A stretch of DNA of 8,539 bases from Alphaproteobacteria bacterium (GTDB lineage: Bacteria; Pseudomonadota; Alphaproteobacteria; Rickettsiales; UBA8987), in the NCBI GenBank assembly GCA_003531345.1, contig DQGZ01000069.1:1-8539 (forward strand). The letters are read 5' to 3'. The stretch's first letter is position 1; each line of letters opens with the position of its first letter. The notes below the pieces were generated by a model. It ran no database searches, was not told the DNA's origin, and saw nothing but the letters and a program-made list of their open reading frames with translations. Position numbers and translations under genes: made by a program. This document shows, piece by piece, positions 1 through 7,595 of the stretch.

Positions 1-1092
1 AAGCTCTAGCTCTGTGCTACTGTACCTGAAAACCAGTAAGTACAATAAAAAGGCAGACAATGCAACTTCAAGGTACATAAGTATTACAAAAGACATATGT
101 TTGTTAGCGGAGTTTTTAAACCCTATAAGCAGTAATATAAAAATTACAGCAATGGCTGAGGTTATAACTATGTTCTTAATATTACCTTTACGCCTGAAAT
201 TTCCCTGTAAAAAAGGAAATGCAGCAAGCATTACAAGTATAAAATTGACTAATGGCCAGATCAACCTTTGATGACCTTCTGCAAAAAGTTTCTGCTTCTG
301 CTCTGGTGCTGAATCATTTGGATAAAATAGTTCATTTAAATATCTTTCTTCTGGTTCACGCCAGCGTTTTGATGGTGATATGACCTGAAAAAAATCCATT
401 TTTAAGTTATATTTGTCAAAATATAAAAGGCTTATTTTACCTGTTTTACTATCCATTTCTTGGTGAGAGCCATTAAGTAATACAAATACAGGACCGTCCC
501 TTCCGTCTTCAATATAACCTTCTTGTGCCATCATTGTTACTATATTGTCAGGGTTTTTTGCATTATGCATTAAAAGACCGCTGAAATTGCCGCTTATATC
601 ACGAGATTTTATAAAAATTGTCATATCCTTCGACGGGTTAACAAAAGTACCTTCCTGAAGCATGATGCTTGTATAGTTATTGCGTACAAAATTCTGCATG
701 TCTTTAAACTCCCGATAGGAGCTTGGGAGTAGGTAAAGTGAAACAAAATAACATAATAAGCTGCAAATAACTGCAAACAAAAGGGCAGGCTTTGCTAAGG
801 TATAATTGTTAACCCCTGCCGCCTTGAATATTATAAGCTCACTTTCAGATGACAATTTATTAAAGGCGTAAATAACTGATATAAAGGCAGAAATTGGCAA
901 GGTTACCATTAATAAGGAAGGAATTATCAAAGCAGAAAGGTGAAGGAACTTAATTAATGAAAGCCCTTTATTTACAATAAAATCAATAAATTTCAAGCTT
1001 TGTGAAAGCCATGCTATTCCTGTGATACCAGCGGTTATTATCAGCATTGGCCAGACTATTCTATAAAATATGTATTTCTGATAGATTTTCAA
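1..1092 (-). CDS. lptF: LPS export permease LptF, C-terminus cut by window edge
   Basis: This is an inner-membrane subunit of the Lpt ABC exporter (LptB2FG), which extracts lipopolysaccharide from the inner membrane and passes it to the periplasmic bridge. The minus-strand frame is open for 364 codons with no stop before base 1. It shows the YjgP/YjgQ layout: membrane segments near residues 11-31, 47-80 and 99-122, a soluble periplasmic domain (about 125-270), then segments near 276-296, 307-327 and 333-357. The LSSESELIIFKAAG stretch after the second segment is typical of LptF. E. coli LptF is about 366 aa, so little is probably missing. An in-frame TGA lies five codons upstream, and the TTG at 1090-1092 gives the usual start (KIYQKYIFYRI); no ATG fits before residue 16. 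The Shine-Dalgarno is weak. LptG could also fit the architecture, but the N-terminal sequence favours LptF. lptG would be expected beyond the left edge. Confidence 0.87.
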   Translation of the reverse strand, partial: MKIYQKYIFYRIVWPMLIITAGITGIAWLSQSLKFIDFIVNKGLSLIKFLHLSALIIPSLLMVTLPISAFISVIYAFNKLSSESELIIFKAAGVNNYTLAKPALLFAVICSLLCYFVSLYLLPSSYREFKDMQNFVRNNYTSIMLQEGTFVNPSKDMTIFIKSRDISGNFSGLLMHNAKNPDNIVTMMAQEGYIEDGRDGPVFVLLNGSHQEMDSKTGKISLLYFDKYNLKMDFFQVISPSKRWREPEERYLNELFYPNDSAPEQKQKLFAEGHQRLIWPLVNFILVMLAAFPFLQGNFRRKGNIKNIVITSAIAVIFILLLIGFKNSANKHMSFVILMYLEVALSAFLLYLLVFRYSSTELEL

Positions 1093-1116
1093 AAGTTCAC
1101 TTTGTCATTTTCAGTA

Positions 1117-1145
1117 TTAATAAAGGATTGCTCCTGAACTCACAA
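1117..1145 (-). promoter_or_regulatory. Weak candidate promoter for lptF
   Basis: On the minus strand, TTGTGA (1140-1145) is followed by a 17-nt spacer and TATTAA (1117-1122). Each box matches the sigma-70 consensus at only four of six positions. The position is reasonable: transcription would start about 15-20 nt upstream of the TTG start codon of lptF. Nothing better is seen in the divergent region, but such weak matches arise easily in AT-rich DNA. Confidence 0.3.
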
Positions 1146-1166
1146 GTGGCAAATACAATTATTCGT

Positions 1167-1194
1167 TTGACTGGGCTGCATTTTTCTACATAAT
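1167..1194 (+). promoter_or_regulatory. Sigma-70-type promoter for infB
   Basis: TTGACT (1167-1172, five of six to consensus) is followed by a 16-nt spacer and CATAAT (1189-1194, five of six). Transcription would start near 1201, giving a leader of about 26 nt before the infB ATG. This is the best promoter match in the divergent region and implies that infB is transcribed from its own promoter here. Confidence 0.6.
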
Positions 1195-1226
1195 GCGCCA
1201 TATTTAAAAGGTTCACAAATAAAATA

Positions 1227-3707
1227 ATGTCAGATAATAACGAAAATAAAGGCAAGATAACCCTGTCATTAGGGAAAAAAATTGAGGCAACCACTGTAAA
1301 ACAGAATTTTTCACGCATGCGTACCAAAAACGTAACTGTTGAGGTGAAAAAAAGTAAGTTTGCAGTCCGTAAACCAGAAGATGAACTTAATGCAGAAGAA
1401 CTGGGTTTAAGCCAGCAGGAGCTTGAATCAAGGTTAGAGATATTAAAAAAGGCAAAAGAGAATAAGCCGTTACAAAATAATGTTGTTTATAAAAAATCAA
1501 TTGAAGTTGAAGATTTTTCATCCGCAAATACTGATAATAATCAGGCTGGTGATGAATTAGATGACTTAAATCCTGAAGCTCAGACGCCCAAAATAGAAAC
1601 CCCAAAATCTTATAATTCTGGGGTTTTTATTGGTAAACGCTCTATTGAAGTTATAAATAATAAGCCTGCTGCGCCAGCCCCTGTTACATCTGAATATGAG
1701 CCAAAAAACCTTAGAAATAAAGAAAAAGTTGAGTCGCGAACCTCAAAAATAGATGATGAAATTGAAGCTGATAATAAGAGAAAAGGCGTAACCAAGTTCA
1801 AAGGTGATGATAATAGGTGGAATAAAAAACTTACCATTTCTCAGGCATTAACGGGTGATGGCGATGAAAGGGTAAGAAATATTTCAGCGTTCAAGCGTCG
1901 TAAGAAAGCAAAGCAATCATTAATATCATCTGCAGACCAAGGGTTTAAGGAAAAAACCATTATCATACCTGAAATTATTTCAGTGCAGGAGCTTGCAAAC
2001 AGGATGTCGGTTCGTGCAGCAGATGTGGTTAAAGAATTGATGAAATTAGGAATTATCAAGCGTGCAGTTGAAGAAATTGATGCAGATACTGCGGAAATTC
2101 TAGTAACTGAATTCAAGCATATACCAAAACGTGTTTCTGAAAGCGATATTGAAGCCGTACTTCATGAGGAGGAGGTTTCTGAAGATGACCTGTTGTCAAG
2201 ACCGCCAGTTATTACAGTAATGGGTCACGTTGATCACGGTAAAACCTCACTTCTTGATTCACTGCGTAATGCAAATATCGTATCGGGTGAAGCTGGTGGT
2301 ATAACCCAACATATTGGAGCGTATCAGATAACTACCCAAAAAGGTCAAAAAGTTACGTTCATTGATACTCCAGGTCACGCTGCATTTACAGCAATGCGTG
2401 CTAGGGGTGCAGATGCTACAGATATAGTGATATTGGTGGTTGCGGCAGATGATGGTGTTATGCCACAAACAGTTGAGGCTATTAACCATGCCAAAGCTGC
2501 TGAAGTGCCTATCATTGTAGCAATAAATAAAATTGATAAGCCTGAAGCAAACCCAACCAGAGTCAAACAGGAACTGTTAAAATATGATATAGTTGCTGAA
2601 GAATATGGTGGTGATATTCAAATGGTTGAAATTTCAGCAAAACAAAAGATAAACTTAGATGGTTTGCTTGAAGCGGTTCTTTTACAGTCAGAAATTCTTG
2701 ATCTCAAAGCTTCAGTAAAGCAGAAACCACGTGGCGTGGTAATTGAATCAAAGGTTGATAAAGGCAAGGGGGTAGTTGCTACAGTTCTGGTACAAAAAGG
2801 TACTTTGAAACTGGGTGACTTGATAGTTGCTGGTATGGCTTTTGGTCGCGTTAAATCAATCATTGATGATAAGGGTAAAAATTTAACAGAAGCGCTTCCT
2901 GCTCAGCCAGTTGAAGTTTTAGGTTTTGATGAAGTTCCTGTTGCGGGAGAGGATTTCTCCAAGGTTGAATCTGACAAACAAGCCAGAGATGTTGTGGAAT
3001 ATCGCAAAAAGATCCAGCTGGTTGAAAAAAGTAAATCAAATGCAAAAGGTTCGCTTGAAAGCCTGTTTCAGCAAGCGCAATCAGGTGGTAAAGAGCTTAA
3101 TGTCATTGTGCGCGGTGATGTTCACGGCTCGGTTGAAGCGATTGTTGGCTCAATAGGGAAAATTGAAAGCGATGAAGTTAAACTCAAAATAATCCATTCT
3201 GCGGCAGGCGCCATTTCTGAAGGAGATGTTCAGCTTGCCATATCAACCAAGTCAATAATCCTTGGTTTTAATGTTCGTGCGGAAGCAAATGCTAAAAATC
3301 TGGCTGAGCGTGAAAATGTTGACATACGCTATTACAACATCATCTATAACTTACTTGATGATATTAAACTGATAGTTTCAGGAATGCTCTCACCTGTTAT
3401 ACGTGAAGTTTATCTTGGCTCTGCTGAAATGTTGCAGATATTCAAAATGAGTAAATACGGTAAAGTTGCAGGCTGTATGGTACGTGAAGGGCAAGTAAAA
3501 CGTGGTGCTGGCGTAAGGCTTATTCGTGACAATGTTGTTATTCATGAAGGGAAACTTAAAACATTGAAACGCTTCAAGGACGAAGTTACTGAAGTTCAGA
3601 AAGGTTTTGAATGCGGCATGGCCTTTGAAAATTATGATGATATAAGAGAAGGTGACATGGTAGAGGCCTTTGAAACAGTTAGTGAAGCAAGAAAGTTAGA
3701 AGGTTAA
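1227..3707 (+). CDS. infB: Translation initiation factor IF-2
   Basis: This cytoplasmic GTPase brings fMet-tRNA to the 30S subunit and promotes 50S joining. The 826-aa protein is complete. It has a charged, low-complexity N-terminal region (1-240) beginning with a KITLSLGKK element and a KNVTVEVKKSKF segment like those of alphaproteobacterial IF-2. An IF2_N helical domain follows at about 246-297. The GTPase domain begins near 325 with all G motifs intact: G1 GHVDHGKT (333-340), G2 T360 in GGITQHIG, G3 DTPGH (380-384), G4 NKID (434-437) and G5 SAK (470-472). Domains II, III and C2 run from about 500 to 826. The ATG at 1227 gives the family N-terminus; the Shine-Dalgarno is poor (AAAAGG about 15 nt upstream). 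infB usually lies between nusA and rbfA, but here it is flanked by divergent lptF and convergent rsmB, with its own promoter. Confidence 0.98.
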   Translation: MSDNNENKGKITLSLGKKIEATTVKQNFSRMRTKNVTVEVKKSKFAVRKPEDELNAEELGLSQQELESRLEILKKAKENKPLQNNVVYKKSIEVEDFSSANTDNNQAGDELDDLNPEAQTPKIETPKSYNSGVFIGKRSIEVINNKPAAPAPVTSEYEPKNLRNKEKVESRTSKIDDEIEADNKRKGVTKFKGDDNRWNKKLTISQALTGDGDERVRNISAFKRRKKAKQSLISSADQGFKEKTIIIPEIISVQELANRMSVRAADVVKELMKLGIIKRAVEEIDADTAEILVTEFKHIPKRVSESDIEAVLHEEEVSEDDLLSRPPVITVMGHVDHGKTSLLDSLRNANIVSGEAGGITQHIGAYQITTQKGQKVTFIDTPGHAAFTAMRARGADATDIVILVVAADDGVMPQTVEAINHAKAAEVPIIVAINKIDKPEANPTRVKQELLKYDIVAEEYGGDIQMVEISAKQKINLDGLLEAVLLQSEILDLKASVKQKPRGVVIESKVDKGKGVVATVLVQKGTLKLGDLIVAGMAFGRVKSIIDDKGKNLTEALPAQPVEVLGFDEVPVAGEDFSKVESDKQARDVVEYRKKIQLVEKSKSNAKGSLESLFQQAQSGGKELNVIVRGDVHGSVEAIVGSIGKIESDEVKLKIIHSAAGAISEGDVQLAISTKSIILGFNVRAEANAKNLAERENVDIRYYNIIYNLLDDIKLIVSGMLSPVIREVYLGSAEMLQIFKMSKYGKVAGCMVREGQVKRGAGVRLIRDNVVIHEGKLKTLKRFKDEVTEVQKGFECGMAFENYDDIREGDMVEAFETVSEARKLEG

Positions 3708-4867
3708 TTCTTCCTCAATTTAGCTATGAAAAACCCGTCAAATCCCCTATCCTGAGGTAATATTATTTCCTTTTCCATCAGTTCATAATTAGGGTTGTTT
3801 TTAATAAATTCTGCTATTTGCTCCTCATTTTCTGAAGGCATTATGCTACAGGTTGAATAAACTAAAGTGCCACCAACTTTTAGCATTTTTTCATAAGTTT
3901 GCAGGATATTTTTCTGTATCTCTTTTAGTTCGTCTAAGCGTTCTTTTGATATTTTCCATTTAGTATCAGGGTTACGCTTCATTACACCAAGCCCACTACA
4001 CGGCACATCTAGTAATAAAATATCTGCCCTGTCTTTTAAGCGTTTTATGGTCTTATTGTTTTTTATAAACCGAGTTTCAATGTTAGAGCAGCCGGCACGC
4101 CTTGCCCTTAGGGTAAGCTCCTCAAGCTTTTTTTCACCAATATCAAGGCATAATATTTTGCCTTTATTCTGCATTTTAGCGCTTAGGTGTAATGCCTTAC
4201 CACCTGCACCTGCACAGGCATCAATAATATAATCTGATGGTTTTGGATTAACTGTCTCAGCGACTAGTTGTGATGAAAAATCCTGCACTTCAAAATAACC
4301 TTTTTTAAAAGCTTCGGTTATGAACAGGTTTGTCCTTTCTTTTATCAATAGTGCATCATTTCCAATGATTTCCACAACTATTTCTTCCTTGCGGAGTTCC
4401 TGTTTTAATTTCTGTGGAGTTATCTTTAAGGTATTTGTACGGATAATTAATTTTGCCTGTTTATGCAATTCTGCCAAGGTTTCATCAGTTTTTCCACCCA
4501 GCTCACTTTTTATTTTATTATAAAGCCAATCGGGAATAGAGTACTTAACTTCTGGGTCTTTCTCAAAATCCTTTTTCTTATCTAAAATTTCCTTTGCAGC
4601 ATTCTGGTGAAAAATATCTAGGTGAAGGTTAGTAATATCCTGATATTCCTTTAAATTCTCAGGCTTTTTACCAATCAGCTTACTCAACAGCCTGAAATTA
4701 CGGACAATATTATAGGTGGTTTCTGCTATAAATTTCCTATCGCGTGAGCCAAGCTGCTTATTCATCCTGAATTTGCGCTCTATAACTTTATCAGCATAAT
4801 ATCCGCCGTCAAAAACATCGCTCAAACATTCCGCAACAGTAATAATTAGGTTATGGTGAATTTTCAT
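3704..4867 (-). CDS. rsmB: RsmB/Sun-family 16S rRNA cytosine-C5 methyltransferase
   Basis: The product is probably the SAM-dependent enzyme that makes m5C967 in 16S rRNA. It has 387 aa. The N-terminal part (about 1-140) has the RsmB-type GSRDRKFIAETTYNIVR segment and is a shortened NusB-like domain. Next come a VQDFSSQ motif (195-201), the SAM-binding DACAGAGGK loop (216-224), an acidic SAM-contact segment LCLDIGEKK (239-247), motif IV DVPCSGLG with C290, and motif VI YSTCS with catalytic C340. Both cysteines expected in m5C methyltransferases are present. E. coli RsmB is 429 aa, and most of the shortfall is N-terminal. The ATG at 4865-4867 is preceded by a purine-rich AGGGGA about 14 nt upstream. 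It lies 6 bp after an unknown gene and is probably cotranscribed with it. The exact rRNA target is inferred from the family; another RsmB/RsmF-type specificity is possible. Confidence 0.9.
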   Translation of the reverse strand: MKIHHNLIITVAECLSDVFDGGYYADKVIERKFRMNKQLGSRDRKFIAETTYNIVRNFRLLSKLIGKKPENLKEYQDITNLHLDIFHQNAAKEILDKKKDFEKDPEVKYSIPDWLYNKIKSELGGKTDETLAELHKQAKLIIRTNTLKITPQKLKQELRKEEIVVEIIGNDALLIKERTNLFITEAFKKGYFEVQDFSSQLVAETVNPKPSDYIIDACAGAGGKALHLSAKMQNKGKILCLDIGEKKLEELTLRARRAGCSNIETRFIKNNKTIKRLKDRADILLLDVPCSGLGVMKRNPDTKWKISKERLDELKEIQKNILQTYEKMLKVGGTLVYSTCSIMPSENEEQIAEFIKNNPNYELMEKEIILPQDRGFDGFFIAKLRKN

Positions 4868-4873
4868 TAGTAT

Positions 4874-5728
4874 TTATTTATCCCCTTCTTGTTTTTTCTT
4901 GCGAAGGTCAGAAATTTTGGATTTTTTGTCTCGTTTTAATGTTATCATGGAAGTGAAATAGCCAGCTTGCTGGTTATCATTCTGAAGCTTTTCTACATCT
5001 TCATTTCTCCTCACTTTTTTAACTGGCAACTGCTTTTTTTGATAATCATTGAGCCTGTAATCAATATGAAATCCGCCATCCCTTGAAGGTTTAACTTCAA
5101 GAATATATTTTTGTACTGGCTTTTCGGGGTTATCAGCCTTACTGTAAAGTATGATAAATAATTTATTTATCGCAGGTATTGAAATGTCTGGATATTCTGT
5201 ATGAAGCTGCTTTAACAGCTTGTTAGCTTCCTCTAATGTTTCAAATATCTCGCCTTTTTTAACCAGCCTTAATGCTGGGTGACCCCAGTCTGGGTGTTTA
5301 CGTTTTGGGCGCTTGCGTTGCGGGTGATATTTAAGTGCAATATTCTGTTTTTCTGCCCTTATAGTAAATTTTTTATCCTTTAGCTGAACAACCCTGAAAG
5401 CTGCATAATTACCTAAATAACCTTGCTTTTCTTCATCATCACTTATCATATACCCACGTATCCATAGTTTTAAGACATTACTGTCTCTGCTATCTTTCGG
5501 AAGTTTAGCGGAAATAATAAAATGTTCCTTGATGGCTTTAATTCTGGTTTCGGCTTGCTCTTTAGTTTCAAAGCGGAATAGGTCAGTTATTATAGCCTCT
5601 ATGGTTGGGTGTTTTTCTGTTGCCAGCCTAAGTCTTTTTTCACCAGTTTCTATAGTGGCAGAGGACTTTTTTGCAGGAATTTTGGCTAAAGCCGATTGTA
5701 CTGTTTTTTTCTCTTTTTTTTCAGTCAT
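4874..5728 (-). CDS. Unrecognised basic protein, 284 aa, upstream of rsmB
   Basis: I do not recognise this protein. No signal peptide, membrane segment or catalytic motif is evident, so it is probably cytoplasmic. The N-terminus (1-40) and C-terminus (about 232-284) are Lys/Arg-rich and look disordered. The middle holds two similar stretches: HPTIEAI then FRFETKEQAETRIKAIKEHF (41-70), and HPALRLV then IFETLEEANKLLKQLHTEY (150-179). Each is followed by beta-like segments (near 86-93 and 186-213). Between them lies a strongly basic, His/Pro-rich linker (134-151, around PQRKRPKRKHP). The charge pattern would suit nucleic-acid or ribosome binding, but that is inference. The gene is 6 bp upstream of rsmB on the same strand, has its own candidate promoter, and probably leads a two-gene operon. 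The ATG at 5726-5728 fits the promoter, although the Shine-Dalgarno is weak. Confidence 0.85.
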   Translation of the reverse strand: MTEKKEKKTVQSALAKIPAKKSSATIETGEKRLRLATEKHPTIEAIITDLFRFETKEQAETRIKAIKEHFIISAKLPKDSRDSNVLKLWIRGYMISDDEEKQGYLGNYAAFRVVQLKDKKFTIRAEKQNIALKYHPQRKRPKRKHPDWGHPALRLVKKGEIFETLEEANKLLKQLHTEYPDISIPAINKLFIILYSKADNPEKPVQKYILEVKPSRDGGFHIDYRLNDYQKKQLPVKKVRRNEDVEKLQNDNQQAGYFTSMITLKRDKKSKISDLRKKKQEGDK

Positions 5729-5747
5729 AAGAAGCTCTAATTAACAA

Positions 5748-5776
5748 TTTATAAAGCTTGAAGCCATTTTGGGCAA
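5748..5776 (-). promoter_or_regulatory. Candidate promoter for the unknown gene-rsmB pair
   Basis: On the minus strand, TTGCCC (5771-5776, four of six) is followed by a 17-nt spacer and TATAAA (5748-5753, five of six). Transcription would begin near 5741, only about 13 nt before the ATG at 5728. The spacing is ideal and the position sensible, but the region is AT-rich and other -10-like boxes lie further upstream. Confidence 0.45.
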
Positions 5777-5903
5777 TATATCATTATGTATAGTATATAA
5801 TATATGTTGAACTATAAATAAAGAACTAAGAAAATCCAACAAATTCCCTGCCCAACCAAGGCATAATTTTATAAATAGTGATTAAAAACACTGTATAAAC
5901 CGC

Positions 5904-5919
5904 TAGAATAGTATATAAG
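5904..5919 (+). promoter_or_regulatory. Possible -10 elements upstream of mtaB
   Basis: TAGAAT (5904-5909, five of six) and TATATAAG (5912-5919) lie 14-29 nt before the mtaB ATG. Neither has a good -35 box at 16-18 nt. A perfect TATAAT also occurs at 5796-5801 but lacks a -35 and would leave a leader of about 125 nt. The rest of 5729-5932 is plain AT-rich sequence in which I see no RNA gene or riboswitch. Confidence 0.22.
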
Positions 5920-5932
5920 CTGACCATTAGCT

Positions 5933-7195
5933 ATGGAAAATCAGGTAATTACATTTGGCTGTAGGCTTAATTCCTATGAAAGTGAGGTCATAAAGAATAA
6001 CCTCACAAATTCTGGGTTGGATAAGTTTGTGGTATTCAACACTTGCTCTGTTACTAAAGAGGCAGAAAGGCAGGCTAAGCAATCTATCCGCAAATTCATA
6101 AAAGCAAACCCCCAACATAAAGTAGTGGTAACAGGTTGTGCTGCACAAATTGATCCCAAATCCTACTCAAGTATAGGTGGCGTCTATAAGGTAATAGGTA
6201 ATGAAGAAAAATTAAAACAGGAAACATACCAAAATCTAAAGGAAGATTTTGGAACAGAAAAAGTTTTGGTAAATGACATATTTTCTATAAAGGAAACAGC
6301 TTCACACCTGATAACAAGTTTTGAGGATAAATCGCGTGCATTCATGCAGGTGCAGAATGGCTGTAACCACCGCTGTACATTCTGTATCATTCCTTATGGT
6401 CGTGGCAATAGCCGTTCTGTTCCGATAGGGGAGATAGTAAAACAGGCTAAAGTTTTAACAGATCAGGGTTACAAAGAGATTGTTCTGACAGGGGTTGATA
6501 TAACTGATTATGGCTCTGACCTGCCTGGTAGACCTCGCATGGGTGAGATGATAAAACGCCTACTTAAACTTGTGCCTGATATTAAACGTATTCGCCTTTC
6601 ATCAGTTGATGTAGCTGAAATTGACGATGATATTTTCTGGCTACTGGAAAATGAACCACGCTTTATGCCGCACTTTCACTTAAGCCTTCAAGCTGGGGAT
6701 GACATCATATTAAAACGTATGAAGCGCAGACATTTGCGGGCTGATATTTTAAACTTTGTTGAGAAGGTGCGTAAGATACGTTCTGATATAGTTTTCGGTG
6801 CTGACATTATAGCTGGTTTCCCGACCGAAGATGACAAAATGTTTGAGAACACATTAAAAATAGTTTCTGAGGTAGAGATAATCTACGGGCATGTTTTTCC
6901 ATATTCTAAACGTGAAGGAACGCCAGCAGCTAAAATTCCAGAAAATAAACAGGTGCCAAAACAAATAAGGAAGGAACGTGCAAAGCAACTTCGTGATGCG
7001 TGCGATTTGGAATTGCAAAAATTCCTTAAAACTAGAATTGGCAAAACGGAAAATGTTATTGTTGAGAAGGGCGGCTTTGGAAGAACCGAACATTTTGTCT
7101 TGGTAAAACTGGCGAATGACAATTACGTACAAGGCGAAATAGTAACAGTAAAAGCTGGTTCAGTTGAAGAAAATTACTTGAGAGAAGTTATTTAA
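5933..7195 (+). CDS. mtaB: tRNA t6A37 methylthiotransferase MtaB
   Basis: This radical-SAM methylthiotransferase converts t6A to ms2t6A at position 37 of tRNAs reading ANN codons. The 420-aa protein is full length. The N-terminal UPF0004 domain carries its three cluster cysteines: C10 in TFGCRLNSYES (the GCRLN form is typical of MtaB rather than MiaB or RimO), C38 in NTCSV and C69 in TGCAAQ. The radical-SAM cluster motif CNHRCTFC (144-151) follows, continuing IIPYGRGNSRS, with downstream family segments VLTGVDI (184-190), LSLQAGDD (249-256) and ADIIAGFPTE (290-299). A TRAM domain, thought to bind tRNA, covers about 365-420. The ATG gives the canonical start directly before VITFGC; no clear Shine-Dalgarno is visible. 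Its stop lies inside the last codons of the convergent VapC gene (8-bp overlap), with no terminator between them. MiaB and RimO are less likely on the N-terminal motif. Confidence 0.93.
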   Translation: MENQVITFGCRLNSYESEVIKNNLTNSGLDKFVVFNTCSVTKEAERQAKQSIRKFIKANPQHKVVVTGCAAQIDPKSYSSIGGVYKVIGNEEKLKQETYQNLKEDFGTEKVLVNDIFSIKETASHLITSFEDKSRAFMQVQNGCNHRCTFCIIPYGRGNSRSVPIGEIVKQAKVLTDQGYKEIVLTGVDITDYGSDLPGRPRMGEMIKRLLKLVPDIKRIRLSSVDVAEIDDDIFWLLENEPRFMPHFHLSLQAGDDIILKRMKRRHLRADILNFVEKVRKIRSDIVFGADIIAGFPTEDDKMFENTLKIVSEVEIIYGHVFPYSKREGTPAAKIPENKQVPKQIRKERAKQLRDACDLELQKFLKTRIGKTENVIVEKGGFGRTEHFVLVKLANDNYVQGEIVTVKAGSVEENYLREVI

Positions 7196-7595
7196 AAGGA
7201 TCTATTATTTCCAGTTCAAAGATTTTAAAATCTTTTATATTTCTGGTAACGAGTTTTAAATTATATGAAATAGCAGTCGCTGCAATTAAGCTGTCTACTT
7301 CATTATAATTTCTTAGATTTGCAGTTATAAAGCCCCATTTTTCTGCAATATTAAAATCTATATCTAATATTCTGTCAGCAAACTCTCTTTTTAAGTTATT
7401 TTCAAACCATTGCGATAAAAATGCTTTTTTGCTCTGGCTTAAGGAATTCTCCACCCCCCTTTTAATTTCGCCTAGGGTTAAAACGCTTATATAGAAGTCA
7501 TGGTCATGAAGGTTGCTTACAAATTCAGTAACCCCCTTGTTCGGTTTTGGTTTTATGATCTCAGAGATTATATTGGTATCAAGCAGATAACTCAT
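7188..7595 (-). CDS. vapC: VapC-family PIN-domain toxin of a type II TA pair
   Basis: The product is probably a Mg2+-dependent endoribonuclease that blocks translation when freed from its antitoxin; VapC toxins commonly cut tRNA or 23S rRNA. The 135-aa protein is a single PIN domain. The N-terminal LLDTNIISE gives D6, LTLGEIKRG gives E43, NEVDSLIAATA gives D101, and TRNIKDF (117-123) supplies the fourth acidic/polar site (N119, D122). The metal-binding residues are therefore complete. The opening resembles the FitB-like VapC subgroup. The start overlaps the antitoxin stop in ATGA (7592-7595), and a GAAAGG ribosome site lies 7 nt upstream. The 3' end overlaps mtaB tail to tail by 8 bp. The RNA target cannot be read from the sequence. 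Confidence 0.93.
   Translation of the reverse strand: MSYLLDTNIISEIIKPKPNKGVTEFVSNLHDHDFYISVLTLGEIKRGVENSLSQSKKAFLSQWFENNLKREFADRILDIDFNIAEKWGFITANLRNYNEVDSLIAATAISYNLKLVTRNIKDFKIFELEIIDPFK

Noticed and set aside
14..271. Plus-strand open frame of 85 codons
   Set aside because: It lies antisense to the C-terminal membrane region of lptF and resembles no protein; the minus-strand frame explains the sequence.
1109..1121. TTTCAGTATTAAT found again near 8439-8452
   Set aside because: It is a short AT-rich match, once in a leader and once in a coding frame, with no extension or further copies seen. Chance is the simpler reading.
1313..1322. Perfect 10-bp palindrome ACGCATGCGT
   Set aside because: It falls inside infB codons for S-R-M-R-T, has no partner copy and no promoter nearby. 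It is probably chance.
1097..1327. Minus-strand open frame of 76 codons across the infB start and its promoter
   Set aside because: It covers the infB N-terminus and the promoter region and has no family features. It is probably a chance frame, though its final codons form the mini-ORF noted separately.
5775..5820. Alternating AT tract with a perfect TATAAT (5796-5801)
   Set aside because: There is no -35 at a suitable distance on the plus strand, and such boxes are expected by chance in sequence this AT-rich. It is mentioned only as an alternative for mtaB.
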